A stretch of DNA of 10,108 bases from an uncultured Verrucomicrobiota bacterium (GTDB taxonomy: Bacteria; Verrucomicrobiota; Kiritimatiellia; RFP12; UBA1067), in NCBI GenBank assembly GCA_946543025.1, contig CAMNLN010000107.1, forward strand, positions 1-10,108, written 5' to 3'. Numbering within the stretch: the stretch's first letter is position 1; the number at the start of each line of letters is the position of its first letter. Positions 1 to 5,346 of this stretch are shown here, piece after piece. Under the pieces are notes generated by a model that ran no database searches, was not told the origin of the DNA, and saw only the letters and a list, made by a program, of their open reading frames with translations. A program made the position numbers and the translations under genes.

Positions 1-397
1 GCGCGCTGTGGCGCGTCTCCTTCTTGTGCTCCTGCTGCTTGATCTGCTCCCAGTTTTTCAACACCGTCGCCGGGTCGTTCGCCACCACGTCGCCGAACAC
101 GTGCGGATGCCGCCGCACGAGCTTGTCGGAGATCGCGTTCGCCACGTCGTCGAAGGAAAAGCGGCCTTCCTGCTCGGCCATGACGCACTGGAACATCACC
201 TGCAGAAGCACGTCGCCGAGCTCCTCGACGTGGTTCGCCTTGTCCTCGGGGCGGTCCATCGCCGAAAGAAGCTCGTACGTCTCCTCGAGCACGCACGGCT
301 TGAGCGTTTCGAGCGTCTGGACCTTGTCCCACGGACAACCCGTCTCCGGATCGCGGAGACGGGTCATGATCGAATGCAGCCGTTCGATGCCGGTCAT
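1..397 (-). CDS. mazG: MazG, nucleoside triphosphate pyrophosphohydrolase (N-terminal half, cut by window edge)
   Basis: MazG hydrolyses NTPs and dNTPs to the monophosphate and pyrophosphate, a clean-up role in the cytoplasm. Translating from the ATG at 397 gives 132 residues, open to base 1. Hallmarks seen: RLRDPETGCPWDK near residues 13-25, the metal-binding EE..E pair as LEETYE (about 37-42), EELGDVLLQVMFQC (about 58-71), RRHPHVFGD (about 94-102) and NWEQIK (about 113-118). These follow the order and spacing of the first MazG domain of the E. coli protein, which is about 260 residues, so roughly half is missing past the window edge. The ATG overlaps the stop of the HAD-like gene as ATGA, the usual sign of translational coupling. 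The family call is firm; the second domain cannot be seen. Confidence 0.93.
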   Translation of the reverse strand, partial: MTGIERLHSIMTRLRDPETGCPWDKVQTLETLKPCVLEETYELLSAMDRPEDKANHVEELGDVLLQVMFQCVMAEQEGRFSFDDVANAISDKLVRRHPHVFGDVVANDPATVLKNWEQIKQQEHKKETRHSA

Positions 398-1077
398 AGG
401 TGGAGCATCCGAAACGCTTCGTCGGCCACGGAGGCGTCGAGCTTCTCGACGACGGCGTCGGCGCCGCCGAAGTCCTGATAGGCCACGTGGTCGTGGACCA
501 CCGCAATGGCGCTCATGCCCGCCACAAGGGCGGCCTTCACGCCATAGCCGGAACCTGTCACACCGACCGTGAGGACGTTGACGAGTCCGTTCGTGTTCAA
601 GGCTCGCGCCCACGCGTCCCACTTGCAGTTGCCGTACGTCACGGAAATCTCCTGATACGGAACCACGAGCGCGGGGTCGAATCCCTCGAGCGCCGGCTTC
701 AGGACGTCCAGGTTCGCGCGCGTGGCGATGACAACCTTGAGGCCCTTGTCCGTGAGCGCCTTGACGAACGCCTTGAACGCGGGCGTCACGGCGGCGGCGG
801 CCTTTTCGGTCAACGCGTCGGCGAACGCCTTCGCGAGCGCGCGGGACACGTCCCCCGCGCCGTCCTTCTTGCCGAGCACGGCGTTGAACAGCTCGGCGAC
901 GGCGCCATGGTAGTTGCCGCCCGCGAGATGCATCGCCTCGAGCTTGATCGTCAGGTCGACGCCCGATTCGGCGAGGACCTTCTTGGCCGTGTCGAACAGC
1001 AGCTGCGCGCCGTCGATCGCGGTAAAGTCGAACTCGATGACCACGCCGCGCGGAATCTTCTTCTTTTCTTCTGCCAT
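394..1077 (-). CDS. HAD-like protein with degenerate catalytic motifs
   Basis: A 227-residue protein that reads like a haloacid dehalogenase-superfamily fold but lacks parts of the active site. Motif I is VVIEFDFTAID (residues 12-22): an Asp (D17) may stand at the nucleophile position, but +2, normally Asp in phosphatases, is Thr19. Motif II looks like VVIATRAN. A Lys (CKWDAW) sits where motif III is expected. Motif IV appears as VGVTGSGYGVKAALVAGM, matching the usual VGDS..GV.AA..AGM pattern without its magnesium-binding Asp. The family link and loss of residues are read by eye and rest on pattern, not alignment. AAGGAG lies 10 nt before the ATG; the gene starts 22 nt after the phosphofructokinase stop and overlaps mazG by 4 nt. 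Likely a non-catalytic or repurposed HAD protein; substrate unknown. Confidence 0.6.
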   Translation of the reverse strand: MAEEKKKIPRGVVIEFDFTAIDGAQLLFDTAKKVLAESGVDLTIKLEAMHLAGGNYHGAVAELFNAVLGKKDGAGDVSRALAKAFADALTEKAAAAVTPAFKAFVKALTDKGLKVVIATRANLDVLKPALEGFDPALVVPYQEISVTYGNCKWDAWARALNTNGLVNVLTVGVTGSGYGVKAALVAGMSAIAVVHDHVAYQDFGGADAVVEKLDASVADEAFRMLHL

Positions 1078-1087
1078 TTTCGATGAT

Positions 1088-1093
1088 CTCCTT
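1088..1093 (-). promoter_or_regulatory. Ribosome binding site of the HAD-like gene
   Basis: The minus strand reads AAGGAG, ending 10 nt before the ATG at 1077, inside the 22-nt gap after the phosphofructokinase stop. It supports that start and re-initiation within one transcript. Confidence 0.6.
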
Positions 1094-1099
1094 AGACGG

Positions 1100-2338
1100 T
1101 CACTTTTTCACGACGCGCGTCTTGCGCGGGCGAGGCTGGCCGATTTCCTTCAGCATCTTGCGGAAGCGGGAATTGCGCACGTTGAACGGCTTGCCGCCCG
1201 CGATGCGCTCGAACTCGCACGCGCGGAGGTCGTTGTGGTGCCCTTCGTCCTTGCCGATGACGCCGCCGATGCCTTCGAACGCGCACTCCACGGCCTTCAC
1301 CGCGCAATCGTGGATCAGGCCGAGGTCCTTCTTGTTCGGCGCCGCCGCGCGGGCGAAGTAGCCGCTCTTCTGGACCATCGTCTTCTCCGCGCCGAGCTTC
1401 TCGCCGAAGCGCTTCGCGAACCACTGGCCCACGTTCACCTTGTCGAGACGCGGATGGCCGAAGGCGTCCACGGGAACGTCCTCGCCGCGCTTCTTCATTT
1501 CCTTGATGATCTCCTTCACGCACGCGCCCTCGGAGACGAAGATGTTCACGCAGTCGTACTTGTCCATCACCTTGCGCAGGCGCTGCGCCTCGCTCTCGAA
1601 GTCGACGCGCGACTCCGGCACGTAGACGGCGTGCACGTCCTGGCGCTCGCGCGTAAGGCCGAACTCCGGCAGGAACTTGATGCGCCGCTTGAGCATCGTG
1701 TGATAGTAGATCGCCGTGAAGGCCGTCAGCCAGCCGCAGTTGCGGCCCATCACCTCGTGGACGATCAGCATGCGCGGGTTCGCGCTGTTCTCCTTCACCA
1801 CGTTCACGAAGAACCGCGCGCCCTCCTCGGCCGCCGTGTAGGCGCCGAGCGACTGCTTGATCGGATAGACGTCGTTGTCGATCGTCTTCGGAAGCCCCAC
1901 CACCGTCAGCTGGTAGTTGTTCTTGGCGAGATACGCCGCCAGGTCGGCCGCCGTCGTGTTCGTGTCGTCGCCGCCGATCGTGTGGAGCACGTCCACGCCG
2001 TCCTTCACCAGCTGGTCGGCCGCCACCTTGAGGGGATCCTCGCCCTCCTTCACGAGGCCGCGCTTCACGCAGTCGGCCACGTTCGTCAGCTTCACGCGGC
2101 TGTTGCCGATCGGGCTGCCGCCGTGCTGCGTCAGCAGGAGCGCGTTCTTGCGAACCACGTCGGTCACCTTGATCGAGTCGCCCTTCAGGAGACCCATGTA
2201 GCCGTTCACGTAGCCGATCATCTCCACGTTGGGGTCGCGCTTCGTATACTCGTCGATCAGGAACCCGATCGAGGCGCTCAGGCAGGGGGCCAGTCCGCCC
2301 GCCGTCAGGAACGCCACCTTCTTCACTTGCTTCGCCAT
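1100..2338 (-). CDS. pfp: Pyrophosphate-dependent 6-phosphofructokinase (PFP)
   Basis: A 412-residue cytoplasmic enzyme that phosphorylates fructose 6-phosphate reversibly, with pyrophosphate as the likely donor. Seen: N-terminal FLTAGGLAPCLSA (10-22), GGDDTN (122-127), PKTIDND (150-156), EVMGRNCGWL (195-204) and QKSGYFAR (323-330). In ATP-dependent enzymes the first motif is usually GGDGS and the second PGTIDND; Asp at GGDD and Lys in PKTIDND are known markers of PPi specificity, so PPi use is a solid inference. The start is the ATG at 2338 (MAKQVKK), which has AAGGA 8 nt upstream; an in-frame ATG at 2404 would add 22 Lys/Arg-rich residues absent from the family and translated from a purine-rich leader. 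It is followed after 22 nt by the HAD-like gene, then mazG. Confidence 0.93.
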   Translation of the reverse strand: MAKQVKKVAFLTAGGLAPCLSASIGFLIDEYTKRDPNVEMIGYVNGYMGLLKGDSIKVTDVVRKNALLLTQHGGSPIGNSRVKLTNVADCVKRGLVKEGEDPLKVAADQLVKDGVDVLHTIGGDDTNTTAADLAAYLAKNNYQLTVVGLPKTIDNDVYPIKQSLGAYTAAEEGARFFVNVVKENSANPRMLIVHEVMGRNCGWLTAFTAIYYHTMLKRRIKFLPEFGLTRERQDVHAVYVPESRVDFESEAQRLRKVMDKYDCVNIFVSEGACVKEIIKEMKKRGEDVPVDAFGHPRLDKVNVGQWFAKRFGEKLGAEKTMVQKSGYFARAAAPNKKDLGLIHDCAVKAVECAFEGIGGVIGKDEGHHNDLRACEFERIAGGKPFNVRNSRFRKMLKEIGQPRPRKTRVVKK

Positions 2339-2376
2339 TAGTCTTTTCCTTCTTTGTTTTTCTTTTTCCGATAGCC
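2339..2376 (-). promoter_or_regulatory. Purine-rich leader and ribosome binding site of pfp
   Basis: The 38 nt before the pfp ATG are almost all purine on the minus strand after GGCTATC, and include AAGGA at 2347-2351, 8 nt before the start. A-rich unstructured leaders of this kind commonly favour ribosome loading. This explains why the upstream in-frame ATG at 2404 looks usable but probably is not. I see no convincing sigma-70 promoter in the 76-nt gap after ribH. Confidence 0.45.
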
Positions 2377-2414
2377 GACGGCCGCGCTTGACCGCAGCCG
2401 CCAAGTCGCTTTTC

Positions 2415-2876
2415 TCAAATCTGCTTCAGCACGTTCGCGAGCTCGATCGCCGCCTGCATGGCCGCGAAGCCCTTGTTGCCCTGCTTCGTGCCGCACCGCT
2501 CGACGGCCTGCTCCAGGTTCTCGGCGGCCACCACGCCGTCCGTCACCGGCACGCCCGTCTCGAGCGCGATCTCCGTAAACGCGCGCGCGGTCGTCTCCGT
2601 GATCAGCGAGGCGTGCGCCGTCGCCCCCTGCACCACCGCGCCAAGCCCCACCACCGCGTCGTACGCCTTGGTCCCGGCCAGCTTCTTCGCCGTCACCGGA
2701 ATCTCGTATGCGCCCGGCACGCGCACGAGCGTCAGGTTCTTCTCGTCTCCGCCCAGGCGCGCAAACGCGTCGGCCGCGCCCTTGACGAGCTGCTCCACGA
2801 GGAACGAGTTGAACCGGCTCGCCACGAGCGCGATTTTCAGTCCCTTCGCCGTCAGGTTTCCGTTGATTTCTTTCAT
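2415..2876 (-). CDS. ribH: 6,7-dimethyl-8-ribityllumazine synthase
   Basis: Catalyses the penultimate step of riboflavin synthesis, joining the ribityl-aminopyrimidine to 3,4-dihydroxy-2-butanone 4-phosphate; family members build large cytoplasmic pentamer-based shells. At 153 residues it has the normal length. Seen: SRFNSFL (20-26), VPGAYEIP (53-60), GAVVQGATAH with the proton-transfer His at 88, and ERCGTKQGNKG with Arg127 and Lys135, all at the Bacillus subtilis numbering. Position 113, Phe in many homologues (IFGVLT), is Asp here (VTDGVV), and the usual HFD after the His is HAS; the enzyme is divergent but keeps the main catalytic residues. AAAGGAA lies about 8 nt before the ATG. No other rib gene is visible. 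A promoter candidate lies at 2909-2937. Confidence 0.93.
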   Translation of the reverse strand: MKEINGNLTAKGLKIALVASRFNSFLVEQLVKGAADAFARLGGDEKNLTLVRVPGAYEIPVTAKKLAGTKAYDAVVGLGAVVQGATAHASLITETTARAFTEIALETGVPVTDGVVAAENLEQAVERCGTKQGNKGFAAMQAAIELANVLKQI

Positions 2877-2908
2877 CGTCTGTTCCTTTCAATCGGGAAA
2901 GCGCGTCT

Positions 2909-2937
2909 ATTATGGCACGGATGCGCCGCCCCCGCAA
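2909..2937 (-). promoter_or_regulatory. Putative sigma-70 promoter of ribH
   Basis: On the minus strand TTGCGG (2932-2937) and CATAAT (2909-2914) are separated by exactly 17 nt, placing a start site near 2902 and a short leader before the ATG at 2876. It sits in the 95-nt gap between dxr and ribH. The -35 matches the consensus only in part, so this is a by-eye proposal; ribH may also be reached by read-through from dxr. Confidence 0.4.
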
Positions 2938-2971
2938 CCGGAAAACGCCGTGCAAACGACAAAAACGTCGT

Positions 2972-4048
2972 CTACGGATGGCGCACGGCTTCCGCGCGGG
3001 CCGCCGCGTCGGCGGCGAGGACGGCCTCGAGCGAATCGCAAGGCGAGGCGGGCATGGACGCGACCACGTCCGCGACGAGCGGAACGATATCCGCAAATGC
3101 GAGCGTCCCCGCCAGAAAGCGCGCCACCGCCACCTCGTCCGCCGCGCCGAGCGCCACGAGCCGCGTGCCGCCGGCCGCGGCGGCCTCGCGCACGCGGTCC
3201 AGCGCGGGGAAACGCGCCGTATCGGGCGCGCGGAACGTGAGCGCGCCCAGCGCGGGCAGGTCGAGCGCCGCCCGCTCGGCCGGCACGCGATCCGGCCACG
3301 AGAACGCATACTGGATCGGCACGCGCATGTCGGGCGGCGCGAGCTGCGCGAGCGTGCTGCCGTCCGCGAACGTGACGAGCGAGTGCACGATCGATTCGGG
3401 ATGGATCACCACGTCGATGGCGTCGTACGGCACGTCGAAAAGCCAACGCGCCTCGATGATCTCGAAGCCCTTGTTCATCATCGTGGCGGAATCGACGGTC
3501 ACTTTCGGCCCCATCCGCCACGTCGGATGGCGCATGGCCATCGCCGGCGTCACCGCCGAGAGGTCAGCCGGTCCGTCGAGAAACGGGCCGCCGCTCGCCG
3601 TCAGCGTGACGCGGGCGATCGCGCGACGGGACGCCGTATCGCCCAGGCACTGGAAGATGGCGCTGTGCTCGCTGTCCACGGGAAGAATCGGCACGCCCTT
3701 CTCCTTCGCGCGCGACATGACGAGCGCGCCGGCAGCCACCAGCACCTCTTTGGTGGCAAGGGCCACGGGAATTCCCCTCTCGATGGCGGCCAACGTCGGC
3801 GCAAGCCCCGAAAGGCCGACGGTCGCGACGAGCACAAGGTCGGCCTCCGTCTCGCGGACGGCCCGCACGGCCGCATCCTCGCCCGCAAACCACGGCGCGC
3901 CAAACGTACGCCCCAGCCGTTCGGCCTCGTCCGCGCGCGAACGCACGGCCAGCCCCGCCACGCGGAAGTCGTCCGGACGGCTCCGGATGACATCCAGCGC
4001 GGCGGTTCCGATCGAGCCGGTTGCGCCCAGGACGAGGATACGTTTCAA
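2972..4048 (-). CDS. dxr: 1-deoxy-D-xylulose 5-phosphate reductoisomerase
   Basis: Second step of the MEP isoprenoid pathway: NADPH-dependent conversion of DXP to 2-C-methyl-D-erythritol 4-phosphate, in the cytoplasm. The 358-residue protein has the NADPH loop GATGSIG (8-14), the metal ligands in PVDSEHSAIFQ (Asp125, Glu127), TASGGPF (150-156), HPTWRMGPKVTVDSATMMNK (174-193) and GFE with the third metal ligand Glu196, then ARWLFDVPYDAIDVVIHPES. All expected catalytic residues are present. It is shorter than the usual 380-400 residues, and the conserved ANKE is ATKE (98-101). The start is TTG: an in-frame TAA lies six codons upstream and no ATG or GTG falls between. That TAA is the stop of the sugar isomerase-like gene, 15 nt away, so the two are almost certainly co-transcribed. 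Confidence 0.96.
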   Translation of the reverse strand: MKRILVLGATGSIGTAALDVIRSRPDDFRVAGLAVRSRADEAERLGRTFGAPWFAGEDAAVRAVRETEADLVLVATVGLSGLAPTLAAIERGIPVALATKEVLVAAGALVMSRAKEKGVPILPVDSEHSAIFQCLGDTASRRAIARVTLTASGGPFLDGPADLSAVTPAMAMRHPTWRMGPKVTVDSATMMNKGFEIIEARWLFDVPYDAIDVVIHPESIVHSLVTFADGSTLAQLAPPDMRVPIQYAFSWPDRVPAERAALDLPALGALTFRAPDTARFPALDRVREAAAAGGTRLVALGAADEVAVARFLAGTLAFADIVPLVADVVASMPASPCDSLEAVLAADAAARAEAVRHP

Positions 4049-4063
4049 GACGGATCCGAAACG

Positions 4064-5002
4064 TTAGCCGCGTACGCAGTCGATCACGCCGCGGAAGTAG
4101 CCGACGCTTTCCGCCACCTCGCGGAGGAAAAGCGCCTCGTCGAGCTTCTTGTTCTTGCCCTCGCCGACCATCGGGAAGCGCTCGTACTCAAGCGAGCAGC
4201 AGCCGGCGTAGCCCACCTCGCAGAGCGCGCGCACCACGTCCGGAATGCTGATCTCGCCGCGCGGCATCGGACGGGCGATGTTTTTCTTCGGGTCGAACGA
4301 CACGTTCTTCACGTGCATGTCGTAGATCCGGCTGCCGTACTTGCGGATGGTCTCGGCCGGGTTCTTCCCGGCGCGGAAGTCGTGGCCGATGTCGAGGCAC
4401 AGGCCCATGCGCGGATCGAGGTCTTTCACCATCTCGAACGCGCTCTCGCCGGTCGGGAAGCAGTAGGGGATGTCCGGCCCGTGGTTGTGGATGGCGATGC
4501 GCATGTCATACTCCTTGCAGAGCCCGGAGAGGTACTCGCAACGCGAGCGGCTGTGGAAGCGAACCTTTTTCTTCTTGCCGTCGACTTCCATCTCCTTCTC
4601 CTCGGTGGGCACGGCGACGACCGTCTTCACGCCGATGGCCGCGGCGTAGTCGAACGCCTTCTTCGCCTCTTCGTTCGAGGCCATGTAGATCGGTCCCACG
4701 CCGTAGCCCGTGATGTCGTGGTCGGCGCACTTCTTCTTGAACTCGGCGATCTGCGCGGGCGTGGAGTCGAACGGCAGGTGGAAGTTCTTGATGCAGAGGT
4801 AGTGGACGTCCAGCGCCTGGACGAGATCCAGCGTACGGTCCGCGTTGAACTTGTTGAAGGTGTAGCCGGCCATGCCGAACTTGAACGGCACCTTCTTGCA
4901 GGCGGCCTTGGCCGCGCAGCAGCCGGAACCGCCCGGCGTCTGGCAGCCGGCGGCGAACAGCGCGAGCGACCCCGCGCCGAGGAACGAACGACGATTCATC
5001 AT
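4064..5002 (-). CDS. Tat-exported lipoprotein, sugar phosphate isomerase/epimerase-like TIM barrel
   Basis: A 312-residue protein of the xylose isomerase-like TIM-barrel superfamily. The N-terminus (MMNRRSFLGAGSLALFAAGC) combines a twin-arginine motif (RRSFLG, 4-9), a hydrophobic stretch and a lipobox-like AAGC with Cys20, so it is probably exported folded and lipid-anchored. In the barrel, likely metal and catalytic residues are seen in AIHNHGPD (170-177), GLCLDIGHDF (200-209), YDMHVKN (227-233) and SLEYER (270-275), the pattern of IolE/IolI-type isomerases and epimerases. The substrate cannot be read; related PVC and Bacteroidota proteins act in sugar or inositol breakdown. AAGGAG lies 9 nt before the first of two adjacent ATG codons, and a strong extended -10 promoter precedes it, so longer starts (for example at 5137) are unlikely. 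dxr follows after 15 nt. Confidence 0.85.
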   Translation of the reverse strand: MMNRRSFLGAGSLALFAAGCQTPGGSGCCAAKAACKKVPFKFGMAGYTFNKFNADRTLDLVQALDVHYLCIKNFHLPFDSTPAQIAEFKKKCADHDITGYGVGPIYMASNEEAKKAFDYAAAIGVKTVVAVPTEEKEMEVDGKKKKVRFHSRSRCEYLSGLCKEYDMRIAIHNHGPDIPYCFPTGESAFEMVKDLDPRMGLCLDIGHDFRAGKNPAETIRKYGSRIYDMHVKNVSFDPKKNIARPMPRGEISIPDVVRALCEVGYAGCCSLEYERFPMVGEGKNKKLDEALFLREVAESVGYFRGVIDCVRG

Positions 5003-5011
5003 GGGAATAGA

Positions 5012-5017
5012 CTCCTT
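5012..5017 (-). promoter_or_regulatory. Ribosome binding site of the TIM-barrel lipoprotein
   Basis: AAGGAG on the minus strand, 9 nt before the ATG at 5002 and 12 nt before the ATG at 4999. It decides the start in favour of 5002 over the in-frame upstream ATG at 5137, which lacks any such site. Confidence 0.65.
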
Positions 5018-5039
5018 GGTTGGTTGAACGGATTGGGGA

Positions 5040-5048
5040 ATTATAGCA
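5040..5048 (-). promoter_or_regulatory. Extended -10 promoter of the TIM-barrel lipoprotein / dxr unit
   Basis: The minus strand reads TGCTATAAT: a perfect TATAAT (5040-5045) preceded by TG one base away, the extended -10 form that can work without a good -35. No good -35 hexamer is found at 16-18 nt. A start site near 5033 gives a leader of about 30 nt containing AAGGAG. It sits at the very end of the preceding broken ORF, in a locally AT-rich patch of an otherwise GC-rich region. Confidence 0.6.
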
Positions 5049-5052
5049 TAAA

Positions 5053-5322
5053 TCAGCGCGTCGAGGTCCTCCGTCTCGTCCTCCGCCGGCTTGAGATCGA
5101 TGACCGCGCCCGACATGCCTTCGACAAGCAGACGCATGGAGATGCCGTAGCGCCCGGATCAACCCCGTCAGGAACGAACCGAAGCCGCCCAGTCTCGCTG
5201 TCGATCTGATGGGCCGCATAATGCAGATAGTCGTACTGGTTCACGAACGTTTCCCACCGCACGCTATTCTTGTCGTTCTTCAGCGCCAGCATGAGACTCG
5301 CCCTCGTTTCCGCAACCTGCAT
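5053..5322 (-). pseudogene. Small ORF resembling the start of an ECF sigma factor, probably frameshifted
   Basis: The ORF starts at an ATG with a near-perfect AAGGAGGTGA site and opens with TRASLMLALKNDKNSVRWET then FVNQYDYLHYA, which matches by eye the sigma-2 start typical of planctomycete/PVC ECF sigma factors (TR.SLL.RL.D..D..AW..FV..Y.PL). It then loses resemblance. From about 5160 the annotated frame becomes Arg/Ser-rich, the signature of out-of-frame GC-rich DNA, while the frame starting TCC GGG CGC TAC carries natural protein (GISMRLLVEGMSGAVIDLKP and onward) with strongly G/C third positions to about 5055. One missing base in the GGG run near 5155-5160 would join them. The joined frame meets no stop before the next gene, so the 3' end is also lost or altered. 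It lies 24 nt after addA. Coding origin is likely; the sigma identity is tentative. Confidence 0.5.
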
Positions 5323-5325
5323 CGC

Positions 5326-5335
5326 TCACCTCCTT
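5326..5335 (-). promoter_or_regulatory. Near-perfect Shine-Dalgarno site of the sigma-like ORF
   Basis: The minus strand reads AAGGAGGTGA, three bases before the ATG at 5322 (GGAGG to ATG spacing 6 nt). It complements nearly the whole anti-Shine-Dalgarno tail and is the strongest such site in the window, arguing that the start was or is translated although the ORF behind it looks broken. Confidence 0.7.
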
Positions 5336-5346
5336 ATTTCTGATCC

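Noticed and set aside
2339..2404. 22-residue N-terminal extension of pfp from an in-frame ATG at 2404
   Set aside because: Lys/Arg-rich residues from a purine-rich leader; the ATG at 2338 has a ribosome site at proper distance and matches family length.
2953..2973. Short inverted repeat ACGAC / GTCGT just after dxr as a terminator
   Set aside because: The stem is only five pairs and is not followed by a run of T on the minus strand.
914..4067. Two long plus-strand frames (914-2341 and 2229-4067) opposite pfp, ribH and dxr
   Set aside because: Same antisense effect: low-complexity His/Arg/Ala-rich products, no ribosome site logic, and well-supported genes on the other strand.
5003..5137. N-terminal extension of the TIM-barrel protein to the ATG at 5137
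   Set aside because: It would bury the Tat signal 45 residues in and place the promoter inside the gene; the ribosome site supports 5002.
2912..5209. Long plus-strand open frame (765 codons) opposite dxr and the TIM-barrel gene
   Set aside because: Its product is Arg/His-rich with no recognisable motif, as expected for the antisense of GC-rich genes; both minus-strand genes have full family motifs.
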